The notes: a model not told the origin generated them from the letters alone. Positions 34,966 through 46,838 are shown, numbered from the stretch's first letter. The stretch is 64,000 bases of DNA from Trichuris trichiura (GCA_037903355.1 JBAJFE010000014.1:1612001-1676000); one strand, 5' to 3'. Numbers and translations are program-made.

Positions 34966-35778
34966 ATGATTGATGTTAAGCAGACTTGTCCATGTAAAGG
35001 GATACGCTGCTGTCTGCTTTGCCAACATTCCGATCGTGTACAGAAACTGAATAGAAAAGCGTTCCCGTTCGAAGCATACAAAGCTTTTGTTCTCTGTGCA
35101 AGGTGCATCGGTATAGCTCATCCATTGATTCCGAAATTTTACTCAGTCGCTGAGTTGTTGGACTTCCAACAGAATATGCACGAATCTTGTCAGGAATTGC
35201 AGGGTTGCTCGGTGCAGTCAGTGTTCTTAGTAGACAATTTCATTAGCCAAAAAGAGGAGAACGATCTCCAGGCGACGATGGACTCCGCTGGTTGGCAACC
35301 GTCGCAATCAGGTCGCAGAAAGCAGGATTATGGGCCCAGGGCTAACTTTAAAAAGCGAAAAGTGAAGCCGGCCAAACGGCCACTTCCTGACTACGCAAAT
35401 TTCTTGTTCCAGCGGTTAACAACAATCGACTGTCTAAATGGGTTTGTTCCGGTCGAATTGAGCAATTTGGATTATGATAGTTCAAGGGGCTCATGGATTG
35501 ACTTTCACAAAGATGATTGTTGGCTATGGGGTGATAGAATTGTGACGTGCAATCTTCTCTCCGATACTGTCTTATCATTCCTAGAAGACGAAACGAATAC
35601 TTTGATTTATGCACCGCTTAAACGGCGTTCATTATGCTGCTTTAGCGGGAACGTTCGAGTTGCGTTTAAGCACGGCATTTTTCCTCAGCATATTGTCGGT
35701 CGGCGCATTGTGATGACCATCCGCGAACCTTCAACCTGGTGGCAATCTGGAAAGCTGGAAAACGAAGATATTCCTTAG
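34966..35778 (+). CDS. ALKBH4: ALKBH4, AlkB-like Fe(II)/2-oxoglutarate dioxygenase
   Basis: Single-exon frame of 270 residues. The Cys-rich N-terminus CPCKGIRCCLLCQ matches the ALKBH4-type start (CGCKGIRTCLIC in human). The core holds SQSGRRKQDYGPRANFKKRK and the iron-binding H-x-D in FHKDDCWLWGDR (His about 181, Asp about 183). The distal His is in FKHGIF (about 236), and the 2-oxoglutarate Arg segment is GRRIVMTIRE. All catalytic residues appear intact. The vertebrate enzyme demethylates actin and has been linked to DNA N6-methyladenine; the substrate here is unknown. Confidence 0.93.
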   Translation: MIDVKQTCPCKGIRCCLLCQHSDRVQKLNRKAFPFEAYKAFVLCARCIGIAHPLIPKFYSVAELLDFQQNMHESCQELQGCSVQSVFLVDNFISQKEENDLQATMDSAGWQPSQSGRRKQDYGPRANFKKRKVKPAKRPLPDYANFLFQRLTTIDCLNGFVPVELSNLDYDSSRGSWIDFHKDDCWLWGDRIVTCNLLSDTVLSFLEDETNTLIYAPLKRRSLCCFSGNVRVAFKHGIFPQHIVGRRIVMTIREPSTWWQSGKLENEDIP

Positions 35779-36259
35779 GAATCTTGTTTCCGTAGAAGAA
35801 ATGCGGCTTTTCACTTTAACTATTTGCTGTTCGATTAAAATAAGTGTATCATCGACCATTAGACTCACTTCTACAAGTCCCCATAAATGAAAGTTTAACG
35901 TCTGAGGAAACGTAGGATGGTGAACATTCTATTGCAATTTCCTTAGCAAATATTGGTCATCGCAAAAAATCTGTCACACTCGAGACACACTGAGGCTTTA
36001 ACGTGTTAGCGTATGTTACGAAGAATAAATTGCCGCCAGCGTGCCATGAAGTTTCAACTTATCTAAAATTATTCCTGACGGGTTAAAGAAAAGTGCAGCA
36101 CCGGTACTTGTCTGTTGGAAGGCAGGAGGATTTTGTCAAAATATGTAAGTATTACTACAGTGCTTATTCGAAAAAATATTGTAGTGAAATTTTAGACAAC
36201 TTCCTTCTGGTCCTAATACTCAGCATCAGATTTGCTTTTGAATATTTCCAGGCCCAGAA

Positions 36260-37070
36260 AGTAACCGACTACAAACGAACGGAAATACGTAAAATCTATT
36301 ACTTGTTATATACAAGATCTCGAGCCACACGTACAATATCTGCGGCGTATATGCTTGCCTACAACGTATGTTCATGGCATATACAGCGTGACTGCATGTA
36401 TACTGTAGAAACACTAGATATTACAGATACCTTTACCGAGCAATGTATACCACGTGTATGCCATAGGCGCCGTACAACAGTGTACACCATAAGCGCTACA
36501 AGGAGCCTGAAGATCCAGGATATGACAGGTATCTTATTTGAAAGCAATGTATGCCACATGCATACCATTCAAGGCATAAATATATCCTCCAGGCATGTAT
36601 ATACACCGAACATACTGCATGTGTCGCTGGAAACCGTGCGTGTCACAACTATCCTAGTTGTAAGCAATGTACACACAAAATATTCCCTCTACAAAACTGT
36701 ATGCACCATGCATGCCGTAGAGGGAGTAAACATCATAAATACCTTCCTTATATGCAGAACTGAAACCATTTAAATTTCACAGATTCTATGAATATCCCAT
36801 GTATGCAGTTATATACACCATAGATGTCGTATCTATGGTACTTCTTGCATGCAAGAGCAGGCATATATGTCATAGAAACTGTGACTATGGCAAGTATTCT
36901 ACGTGAATGCCGTAAATTCCATGAATACTTTGTGTATATACGATATACAATCTCTACGTTGTGGAATACAGAAAATATCATACGTGTAAGCAGCATTTAC
37001 TGGGCACATGCTGTATATAGGTGGCATATATGCTTGCTCTACAGTTGTTACACATAACTTGTGTGTATCA
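36260..37070. repeat. Second copy of the foldback repeat family
   Basis: Positions 36330-36500 resemble 26700-27080, and 36780-37025 resemble 28470-28820 in the same orientation (tgaatatcccatg, gaaaatatc, tatatag). An open frame through part of it (36093-36773) has a composition dictated by the repeat and is not a gene. This copy lacks the mariner. Confidence 0.65.
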
Positions 37071-37564
37071 CGGATACTGGATTTACACTAGAAAATTGCA
37101 TGCGCGAGTACAGGTATGCCTACAGGACTAATTCCGTCCATGCCAAGCTGAGTTGAAGTTGGATAGGTAAAGTTCAGTGGTATTCATCTACGGTTTAATT
37201 CGTGACCGTTGAGAAAACCTTACTAGAAGAGAGGCGCGAAGACTATCCGGGCGCCGCGGTCCAGCTGTACAATTCGTCGTGCATTAGCGGTTTACTCTTG
37301 CAGCTGCTTTTTACAAGGGAAAGGTTGAAAGAGAAAATGAAAGAATCAATTCATGTTGTACTAGAAAGCACAACATGAATAGTGGTTGTAAGGTCTTCTA
37401 CGGCTTTTCCCGTTTTTTCGTTGTGCTGTTATCTGTAATTAAACTAAAACAACTGCTCTACCAACGGATGGATGAGCCGTTATTAAGAAAATGTACAGAT
37501 ATCAATACACTCAACTTTTTAATGTTCAGAGCTTTCAGAACGCTCTAGTTCCGTCGTCAGTGAG

Positions 37565-40500
37565 GTGGTGGAGGAGATACTACGCCTTTGCCTCGACGCA
37601 GCCAAACAGCTAGAAAGATCATCCATTAAACTTTCTCTAACGATGGGTAAGTTAACTTTCCTACTAAAATGCCGCGACGCAGGTCTCCTTCCAAGATGTT
37701 TCGAAATAAAATGGAACCACGCCCAAAATACAAGAACGTCAAAACTGTTACAATCGACCGGGGTCTCCCTCCTAAAAGGCACTATTCGTGATCACAGAAA
37801 ATTTTCTACCCTGCTTAAAAATGCATGCAACCATTATACACAATTTCTTTCACGTTCAATTAATTTCAATTTCTTGTCTCAGTTGCATGCACATATTAAA
37901 AACAGCTGCGCATTAACAAAACTACAACAGATCCAGATCTTAAATAAAAAACTCAACGCTTTATACGGTTCGCGGTCTTGGGAATTTACAAGATCAAACA
38001 AACGCACCAAGAACCCTAGCACAGCCATTCTCAACCTTTTCTGCGCTAGGCCCCCCTTTTCCTATTGGTCGATTAATTTTTGCGTTTTTTGTATAGGAGC
38101 CAATCAGCTTTCAACGGCAACCTCCTAGGATCAAGTTAATGCAATGATACCATGCGAATATATAGTCGTCAAATCATTTGAAAAGAGCACTTGGGGTTCT
38201 TCGAAACTAACAATGAAACAACTTCGTCGAGTCGAGTGAGAATTTATGCCAATCCTCTATAAAGGGATGCTGCTAAGAATTAACCAATCCTCTATAGAGG
38301 ACTGGCATAAATTTTCACCCTTCTGATCTACCTAACGACGCTTGTTCCAATAAGGCTTTTCAGCCCCCCTTGACGGCCTCCTGCCCCCCCCCCCTCTGAA
38401 AAATTTTCGATTTCGGCCCCCCCTGACACCCTCTCGGCCCCCCGTTGAGAATGGCTGCCCTAGCATACAAAGCATTGACAAAGTGGTGGTCAATCTCAGT
38501 TCTGCCAACTTGAATGAGATCGAGAAAGGGGTTCTCGCCAAGGGTTTAAACTTCGTTCCCACGCCTAAGAATATTCCCGTTATGGACATCATCGCCTCGG
38601 TGGAGGGCGGGCTCTCTCACACTGAATCTGTAAAGGCTACACAGGTCAGAGCATCAATATCAAACATCCTATTGCAGAGTCGCCCATCATCAACACCTAA
38701 CATATCCCACGAGGAACAGCGGGTTATAAAGCAACTAAAGTCGCGCGAAGACATGATAATTACTAAGGCGGACAAAGATAACGTAGTGGTTCTCCTTAAC
38801 CGTAGTGATTACAAACAGAAAATCAACAGTCTGCTAAATAATGCCATATACCGCCCTATCCTGGAAGACCCAACTCCTCAGGCGCAGGTGGAACTGGGGC
38901 TTTACTGGATGCGTTCGCAAGTGAAAAACAGGACCACCACCTTTCGCACATCAGTAACTACATCTACTTCTTAAACAACGCGAAATGTCCTGAACTTTAC
39001 GGACTTCCCAAGGATTCATAAGCCGGGAATCCCCCTAAGACCAGTCGTCTCAAGCGTCAACAGCGTAACATCCAGGCTGTGCACCTATCTAAAGGACATC
39101 CTAAAACCGCTAACGGGTAAACTTGATTCTCATGTCTTAAACTGTAAAGACTTCTGCATGGCGTTAAAACCACTCCAATTAACACCGAACTACGTCATGG
39201 TTAGTTATGACGTCAAAGACCTGTTCACCAGCATCCCCATAGACTATACGCTTAACCTATTAGAAAACCTTTTCAAAAGAGACACCACGGGACCTTTAAA
39301 AATAAAACTGAACCTTTTTCACATAACTAAACTGATTTCCTTCTGCATGAAACGAGGGAACTACTTCAGGTTCCAGGACAGGTTCTTTTTGCAAACAGAT
39401 GGTGCTCCCATGAGCAGTCCATTATCGCCGGTTCTAGCGGAGATCTTCATGGAACACTTCGAGGAAAAGGTCTTCGCTAGCGTAAGCCTGGACGTAGCGC
39501 CCATCTTCTTCAAACGCTACGTAGATGATATTTTCGCTGTCACCACCAAGGGCAAGGAGGGGGCGTTTCTAAACCACTTAAACAGCATCTTCCCCAAAAG
39601 CATACGTTTAACTATGGAAACAGAGGTAGATAATAAACTCCCCTTCCTAGACGTATTGGTGATAAAACAGGGCAACGAAATAAGGACCTCCGTTTATAGA
39701 AAACCGACCCATTCCGACAGATATCTGCATTTCACTTCACACCACCCTTTGTCAGTCAAACGGGGTATTGTAAAAGGGATGGTTGACAGGGCCCTGGCTG
39801 TCTGTCACCCCGCATTTCTTCCGAGAGAATTAAAACACATCCTTCATACATTTACAGACAGCGGGTACCCTCATTCTTTGGTTAAACATATCATCGCCGA
39901 ATGCAGACGGCCCCCGAACCCTACACCCTCACCCAACGACACTAATACCATTGATAATATTAACCCTACTAATGATAACACTGCAATCATGAATAGTCGC
40001 CCCATTTTGTTTATCCCTTACTACGACGGCATCGGGGAACGAAACCTACGACTCATCTTTTCCATGGACTTCAAGGTTCGATTTAAGACATCTAACAGTT
40101 TGCGTTCAATGGTGAGGAGCGATAAGATCATAGTTCCCTTTGACAGGAGACCGGGCGTCGTCTACGAGTTACGATGCGGTTGCAACGCCTCCTACATAGG
40201 AGAAACGGGCAACACTTTATTTCACAGGTACGGCCAACACATGACCAACGTCGGCCGGTACAAAGAGGCGAAACGAAGGCTGACTCAACCCGACGGACAA
40301 AGGACGAATAATCCGCGACGAGGCCGACCACAGAAGCTCAAACCGGAGAAGATCATAGCAGAGACGATCAAAGCGTCGGCGGTCGTCGAGCATTCTTCTC
40401 AATGCTCGCTCGACCTACAACCACGGATTATTTGCCGCGAGAGCCACTTCCATCGCCGCCGGGTTAAGGAGGCTCTTTACATTCGCCACAACCATACCAT

Positions 40501-40582
40501 CAACCGTGACAAAGGACAAGAGGTTAGCTCGGCTTGGGACCCACTGATTAGTAAAACCAAGTGTTGCTCTCTGCCGCGCTGA
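37565..40582 (+). pseudogene. Penelope RT-GIY-YIG protein, interrupted
   Basis: The N-terminal segment (37565 to about 38013) is separated from the rest by the hAT MITE. The middle part (from 38483) includes EDMIITKADKDNVVVLLNRS. A short block around 38945-39010 is out of frame because of two compensating indels. The main RT part (from 39158) holds SPLSPVLAEIFMEHFE, the catalytic YVDD in RYVDDIFAV and KLPFLDVLV. The C-terminus has a GIY-YIG endonuclease (VYELRCGCNASYIGETG...LFHRYGQHM, near 40160-40250). RT and nuclease motifs are preserved, so decay is recent. Confidence 0.88.
38022..38457. mobile_element. Non-autonomous hAT MITE inside the Penelope element
   Basis: A 436 bp insert with terminal inverted repeats starting cagccattctcaac. 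An exact 8 bp target duplication, ccctagca, flanks it at 38014-38021 and 38458-38465, the hallmark of hAT. Internal inverted segments (atttatgcc...ggcataaat) surround 38245-38315. C-rich tracts (ggccccccc) sit next to both ends, as in many hAT MITEs. There is no coding capacity. Confidence 0.93.
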
Positions 40583-40855
40583 CCTCGACCCCCATTCCTA
40601 TTGTTACGTGAGCCTATATAACACCGATCGGAGAATAACAACTCCTCCACCACCTCACTGACGACGGAACTAGAGCGTTCCGAAAGCTCTGATGATATTA
40701 AACAGTTGAGTGCATTGATATCTGTACATTTTCTTAATAACGGCTCATCCATCCGTTGGTAGAGCAGTTGTTTTAGTTTAATTACAGATAACAGCACAAC
40801 GAAAAAACTTACAACCATGAAAACACAGCCCGTTACAAAACACCCCGTTTTCAAG

Positions 40856-41698
40856 AACATGTTATTGTTGTCCAAATTATCCGAGCAGGCAGCGTGCGCC
40901 CACTTGGACGCCGATGGCCGCATGTTACTAGCTACTGCTGCTGAGTAGAAATGTTTAAAAATGAATTTATGCCTGTTTGGCAACATGCATTGTTCTGCCT
41001 TACTGTTTTTTGCGCGTCCTCAAGATCTTTTTCATGTTTACTGTAAAGCTACCTGCGCGCACTTTTAAAATTAGTCACATTTCCCCTCAATCGTTGCCGC
41101 ACCTTGAGTCATAGCGAAAGTCTCCGCAAATGCTTAATTTCCATTTCTTCACCTTCAGGCTATTTGCTTCGGCGCCTGCGTTGACCTCACCGCTACGTTA
41201 GTGTCCTGCCAACGGACGAACGAAATATTAATAAATCGCGGCAAAGATTACGGTGGTTTGATGACATTGAGCGAAATTCCTGCGGACACTTAGCCTCTAG
41301 AAACGGTGCACTCTCCGGGCACGAAGCACTGCGAGATAAAGATTGGACGCCATTGTGATCTCTCTCTTCTCTTCGTAGGACCGAAAGTAAGCCCCCGTGA
41401 ACCCCTCGCAGTAACGAGAACGAATACAAATTCAGGTTCTTTGTAAATTGAAAATTTCCAAAGCAAACGTTTCTACAGTACAGTATATCCATACGTTTTT
41501 TCCTGTTTTAAAAGCGATTTTGGGCTATACGCAGTTTATTCAACTTCTTTCTGGAAACTCGTACAAGAGAAAAGTTACTCACACGATTAAGTACGTAATC
41601 GAAGCAGATAAAAAAAAAGATGAGGACGTTTTGGGAAAGAGATACACATAATTTACTGAGCGGTAAGAAAAGCAGCTTCACTTCGTAGATGGGACATG
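40856..41698. other. Interval between Penelope element and SUMO-like gene
   Basis: Open frames here are short and without motifs. The right end is the 3' flank of the minus-strand SUMO-like gene. Nothing else is recognised. Confidence 0.4.
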
Positions 41699-41986
41699 TT
41701 AAAACGCTCCTCCAATCTGCACACTGGCTGCCGTTATGTCAGCCTGTTTGTCTAATCCAAGCGAAACGGCAGTCTCCTTGCCGTCAATTCTCTTTCCATT
41801 GTACATGAACCGCACGCCGTCCATGTTACGGTTCGATTTATTGCAAAAGGCCTTGAACACCTTGTACATTTCCGTGTTTCCGCAGACTTTTACTCGCACC
41901 TTTTCCCCATTTGCTGAGTCTTCGATCGTGATTAGATAAGAATCATCTCCAGACAATGCACCTTCTGTTCCTTTTAAAGGATCCAT
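41699..41986 (-). CDS. Divergent SUMO-like protein
   Basis: A 95-residue ubiquitin-fold protein. The segment VRVKVCGNTEMYKVFKAFCN aligns with the SUMO beta2-helix region (FKIKRHTPLSKLMKAYC), VRFMYNGKRIDGKETAVSLG with IRFRFDGQPINETDTPAQL, and the end is IGG followed by AF. The processed Gly-Gly plus short tail is the SUMO precursor arrangement. Residues are strongly diverged from canonical SUMO, and the N-terminus is short. The start is placed at the internal Met (41986); the frame opens 15 codons further upstream, where a splice acceptor is equally possible. It may be a specialised paralogue rather than the main SUMO gene. Confidence 0.75.
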   Translation of the reverse strand: MDPLKGTEGALSGDDSYLITIEDSANGEKVRVKVCGNTEMYKVFKAFCNKSNRNMDGVRFMYNGKRIDGKETAVSLGLDKQADITAASVQIGGAF

Positions 41987-42892
41987 GCCTTGACTCCACA
42001 AGTGAAATGGAATTGAAAACAAGAATCGCAAACAGACGAAACGCGAACAAAGCTCCTACAGTATACTGCCCTTCCTGGCCGTTTTCACGTCCACTATCAT
42101 CTTAACAGCTTTAAACTTTTCTGTCCTTAAGCTTGTTCGTTCATTTTAAACTTTTTTTGGGTCTCTTATATTTATCTGCGAATAATACCGTAATTTTTAG
42201 AATAGCCAATGTTGCCCTACCCGCAAAATACAGCAGGAAAAAACGGATCAATTATTTACCGTAGGCGCGCCATTTCGGTTTGCTGATACCGCCTTAGCCT
42301 AAACGGTTATGGGCGATAATTTTGCCGCGGACTTTCGTGTACAAAACGCAACACGTACAGCTACATGCCTGAGCCATTCGTTGCATCATTAAAACAGTGC
42401 CAACTTTATGTTACTGTTCAGACATGCTTTTTGCTCATGCTGTATTTACTTAAAGTTGGCAAGAAACAAGCACAATAAACATTTTTGAGTTTTCGGTTTA
42501 GGCCGCATTTCAGCCTCGGTTAGTGGTGCCTAAAGGTATTACGCTTTTACAAGGGATACTCCGCTTTGTCGGGGCAGGCTTGTTGGGGCTACTTCGGCAC
42601 AGAAAATAAATCGCTGTTTACGGACAGAGAAAGTTCATCGTTTAGACATGGGAACAATGAACGCGGTGCTTGATAGTCTTGTGGTACTGTAAAAAGATCC
42701 TGCATACGTAAAACAGTATTCTGTAGAAGTGCGGCATGGACGTTTTGTTTGCTGTTTCTGGCACATATCTGGCGATTCTTGCTGACGACACAACAGTAAT
42801 CCCTTCTAAGATGTTACTTCGTATTTTTGCAATTCTGAATTTTCCCAGGATCGGAAGTGTTTCAAGAAGCGTCAAACGCATAACAACCTTGG
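41987..42892. other. Interval, no gene recognised
   Basis: No exon is seen. Small opposing frames around 42640-42940 overlap the 3' part of the PP2A subunit gene and have no motif. Confidence 0.35.
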
Positions 42893-44259
42893 TCAGAAAT
42901 CACCATCTTGTCCGTGTTCAGACTGCAAAGGTGCGTTACTGATTTCGCGGTTTTCGTAGCTTAGGAAACCTTCCAGATGAGAAAGAATGTTGAAGAACAG
43001 CCCGGCGCAATTTGACCGTTTCAAATCGAGTGCTGTAATCTGGTCAGATACTGCGGGCCGAATCATGTCGAACAGTTCTGCATTGATGTCCTCGAACTTC
43101 ACTTGCGGATAGTTATGCTCCTCTAGGCTGCGTTGAATACCACGATAAAAGTAGTTAAGCGCGAAGGAATCCAAGTAGCCTCGCTGGCGTATGTCGAATA
43201 CCTGCAAAGTGCGGTAAGGTTAAGCTGTATCAATTTTCAAAGTGGCAACCTTGAAAAGGTAGTTGACAGCGGCAGGGTCGTTATTATTCTCCATAGCAAG
43301 CGAAAAGTCTACAAAACCTCTGAAATCCATCTCCCCATCTGTGGTTATGCTTTCTTGAAAAACACGCATCACGAATTCCTTGGTCAGCGTTCCGCTGCCG
43401 TAGTTCATCAACTCCTCAACGGACAACATTCCATTGCTGTCCGAATCTAAATTCATAAACTGACCGTACAGCTGAGTAGCGAAATACTGGCTGAAACGAT
43501 TTTCGTCCGTCTCAGTCATGTTCATGCTTCCATCACTGTTGCGCAATTCGAACAGCTCCTCCAGCAAACCAGACGCAATTAAGTCCATTATACGAACCTG
43601 AAAATACATACAGTGGTTGAAGAGAATTATAAAGCAGCAAACTTCACCCTGCCAGCACGCTGGTGATCCAGAAAAAACACGAAGTTCTTCACAGCAACGC
43701 ATATATAGTAAGGCAAGAATTCTTGTTCCATACTGGCCAGAGCAGGCATTGTAGGTATCAAATCAGTGATATATAGCTCCAGATCTGACTCGGACAACCA
43801 ACCACAACCAGAGACATCATACTGAGCAAGGCTAATACGCATTTGGTAAAGCCAGGTTTTTCGCATAATGTACCTCATAAGGTCGTCAAGACTAATTCTG
43901 CCATAAGGATCAGAGTTCAACAGGGCAGCGTACGTAAACGCATTGAAGAAAAGCCGCGCTTTAGCGGACACCACCTGAGAGAGCTTTTTGAACTGTCCGT
44001 AATCGATATAAGTCAAATGTTCTTCTGAAGACTCCGTAGTTGATACATGAGATTGAATAAACTGAATGGTTTCTTTGAGCTCATCTACGTCCATCATTCG
44101 GTCACTTAAACGTTGCAAACGAGTGCACTGCGCTTCTTCTTTTAACTTCGTTTGTAGAGAACCATTTACTGAAGTAGTTCGAAGCCACGGCGTCCGACAT
44201 ATGGTTGGTAATTTCGCCTCGACCGCTCTATGGCTAGAGCCAATCTCTCGTTGGAACAT
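42893..44259 (-). CDS. PPP2R3C: PP2A regulatory subunit B'' gamma (PPP2R3C/G5PR)
   Basis: EF-hand regulatory subunit of protein phosphatase 2A. Three exons (minus) were read: about 44259-43648, 43597-43250 and 43201-42893, all phase 0, 422 residues (human 453). Diagnostic blocks are SDPYGRISLDDLMRYIMRK, LYQMRISLAQYDVSGCGWL, ESDLELYITDLIPTMP, LLEELFELR, the EF-hand DSDSNGMLSVEEL, DGEMDFRGFVDFSLAMEN, GYLDSFALNYFYRGIQ and the closing YENRE. The N-terminal part is diverged. The human N-terminal 70 residues have no clear match upstream, so the true start may lie in an unseen exon. Confidence 0.9.
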
Positions 44260-44785
44260 ACAATAACAGCTCAGCAAAGTAAAAGCAGAATATCTAAAAG
44301 TCAAAAATTGCAGGAGAAACAATGAATCCGGACACCGAAAGTTGGGTACACGTATACACCAGCGAAAAGTTCAAATAACACCCATGTGCATATTTTTTTG
44401 CTTCTACTACGCTGTTAAAAAATTACTGGTAACGCTTTTGTACATAATTTTACGATTAGTCTGAAGTGCAGCAATTAGGGCAAACGGTTAGCTTACTCGA
44501 AACCTTAAAGATACAAAATGGCTAGTTTTGAAATTAAAGAAGAAAACGGAAATAAGTAACAATAGCAATAGATTAGTTGCAAGGGTACGAGTCTGAAAAA
44601 CTTAGGCAATTTGGAAACACTAAGAAAAGACCGCTGTGCTATGAGACGCGTTTCCATGGGTACCAATATTTGAGAGTACGGTAATTTAAAGCAGGTAACA
44701 ACATAGTAGAATAAACTTTGCCTTACGGCTTTCAAGAATAAAGTTAAATAATTATCCTTTTGAAAATAAAGCTTTTCAGTACGGA

Positions 44786-44938
44786 ACAGTAAGTTTTCAT
44801 GTTTGGAATGTTTCTTCTGACGGAGTTTGTCCTGTTGAGAAATACAAAAACTTTTAATGAGAGCTCGTGGCTTTCGGGCCACGGGCAACCCGAAAGCAAC
44901 GGGTTCTCATTAAAAATTCCAAACATGAAAACTTATTG
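44786..44938. repeat. Compact foldback repeat
   Basis: The outer arms are cagtaagttttcatgtttgg... (44786-44808) and its complement (44916-44938), 22 of 23 matching. An inner hairpin is built on tttaatgagagctcgtggct... / ...cccgaaagc...ttctcattaaa. Sequence themes (ttttcat...gctttcggg) resemble the larger palindrome at 52.7 kb, so the two are probably one family. It lies 41 bp left of the decayed LTR element. Confidence 0.8.
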
Positions 44939-44979
44939 TCCTTTTCTACAACGTCTGGCGGCGAACATAATTGGCTAAT

Positions 44980-46838
44980 TGTTGTATAGAGCTAATAACC
45001 TGCAGACATATTGGAAACTGTACTCTGTCTTCTGTGCAGTTGCCACGTATCGTTACTCCGCGCTGCTCTTTTTATGTGCTTATTAAACGTTGTGCTTACA
45101 AGATACTGCATTTTGGCGACGAGGGTGAGATGTTGCATAGAGCTAATAACCTGCAAACATATTTCGTCGATACTTTCCGTCCGTTCAGCTGTGCAAATCA
45201 GCCGTTTCGCTTGTTACGTACACGAAAAGTGCTCTGCCTACTTTGGGATACTTTCCCGCAATTGTACGTTACAAAAGCCGCACTGCCTCCACGAAGTTTT
45301 CTGTTGTTCCTTCAGGCACGCCATTGCTAGGTACGGACCTCATCGGAGCGCTGAAAATTGCAATTCGAGGAATGCACATCGTCTCTACATTAGGTAGTAC
45401 GCTCGGTTCAGGTCATGCTATTTCTAGTATAAAGAATTTCGTCCACGAAGTGAAAGTACGTTCTGACGTGAAGCCAATACAGCAGAAAATGGGACGCCTT
45501 CCTCTCTCGATTAGAAACGCTGTTTCAGCGGAGTTGCTCGCAGTCAAATGTGATGATATTGTCAAAGCTATGAGACAATGCATGCTGTTGCAGAAAGTTA
45601 TTAACTGCGTACAGAATGGCTGGCCAAAGACTGCGAATGATATGGAAGAAAGACTGATTCCGTTTTTTCGAATTAAATATGAACTTGCTGTTCAAAATGG
45701 TTGTTTAATACGTGGCCTCCATCGAATCGTCATTCCTGAGTCCATGCAAGACTCTCTCGTTTCTTTAGCGCATGAAAGCCATCAAGGCATTGCACGAACT
45801 AAATCGCGTCTTCGATATTTATATTGGTGGCCAAAAATGGATACGCACATTGAATCCTACATCAAAAACTGCTCCGTCTGCCGTCAAATGGACAAAAATG
45901 CCATACTGTTTCACGCCCCACTACAGCCTGTGCCATTTCCCTCCGCAGCTTGGGATAAACTTCGAGTTGACATTGTGGGACCTCTACAAGGGACATCGTT
46001 TCGCTGTAACTATGATTGATTATTACAGCTAATGGCCAGAAGTTCACTTTTATCAGCAGCCTGCCACGAAGGAAGTACTTAATTTCTTTCAGGAAATATT
46101 CAGTCGTGAAGGATATCCCAACGAAATTGTTACCGACAATGGCAAGCAGTTTAAGTCGTATGAATTCAGCCGCTTCTTGGAAGAGCACGCCATCCGTCAC
46201 AGTAAAACTTTTCTCTACTATCCTCAAGCAAATGGAGAAATCGAACGTTTCAACTGGACACTTAAAGATGCTTTACAAGCAGCACAAATTGGCCGACATT
46301 CGAAGTTATTTTTGGTGAAACAGTTCTTGATGAATTACAGGGCTACGCCTCACTGCGTGACAGGAGCAACCCCGTCTTTACTGCTCCACAGTAGGACGCT
46401 CCGAACGAAGATACACGCAACGGTGATGCCAAAGTCGGTTGACGACCAGGCTGTGCGCGCTAGAGTATGCAGAAAACAGGATTACATGAGCCGATGCTCA
46501 AACGGACGAAGAAAACTGAGACTGCCGAATTTCGTTCAGGGAGACATGGTACGTACCCGTCAGCCGAGCGCCCTCAACAAGCCACGATACTCTCAACCAC
46601 TTGCTTTGCATCGACAATTGGAAAAAGCTACTTATCTATTATCCAACGGTCGCGTTTGGAATGCTGCAAACTGAAGCCGATCTTAACTATTCGAAGGGAA
46701 GGAGAGATGTTGTATAGAGCTAATAACCTGCAAAGATATTGGATACTGTACTCTGTCTTCTGTGCAGTAGCCACGAATCGTTACTCCGTGCTGCTTACTT
46801 TGTGTGCTTATTAAACGTTGTGCTTACAAGACAATACA
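44980..46838 (+). mobile_element. Internally deleted LTR retrotransposon
   Basis: The 131 bp LTRs (44980-45110 and 46708-46838) start TGTTGTATAGAG, differ by roughly 10%, and are flanked by an exact 5 bp duplication ctaat (44975-44979, 46839-46843). A primer-binding-like tggcgacgagg follows the left LTR. The interior of about 1.6 kb keeps only an integrase remnant; gag, protease, RT and RNase H are gone. A second partial LTR head (tgttgcatagagctaataac, from about 45130) follows the primer-binding region. Confidence 0.9.
45243..46674 (+). pseudogene. Gypsy integrase remnant
   Basis: The first frame (45243-46019) contains the H-H-C-C zinc region (LAHESHQGIARTKSRLRYLY, then CSVCRQM) and the first catalytic Asp in WDKLRVDIVGPLQG. 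A stop and frame changes follow near 46020. The next frame resumes with VTDNGKQF (about 46131) and the catalytic Glu context QANGEIERFNWTLKDA, then a C-terminal tail to 46674. The core motifs survive, but the frame is broken and no upstream pol domains exist. Confidence 0.88.

Larger units (their letters stand above)
37378..40855 (+). mobile_element. Penelope-like retroelement
   Basis: About 3.5 kb with inverted terminal segments. The left copy is about 37394-37580, and the right copy, in reverse orientation, about 40628-40800. Between them lies a reverse transcriptase plus GIY-YIG frame on the plus strand, typical of Penelope-like elements. A short repeat aacatg borders both ends (37372-37377, 40856-40861) and may be a target duplication. 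A hAT MITE (38022-38457) is inserted in the coding region. A third copy of the terminus is the fragment at 911-1209. Confidence 0.88.

Noticed and set aside
36093..36773. Plus-strand 226-residue open frame
   Set aside because: Runs through the foldback repeat; composition (many Thr, Tyr, His, Ile) follows the repeated tatac/gcatgc text.
44505..44888. Minus-strand 127-residue frame as missing N-terminus of PPP2R3C
   Set aside because: Does not resemble the PPP2R3C N-terminus and overlaps the compact foldback repeat.
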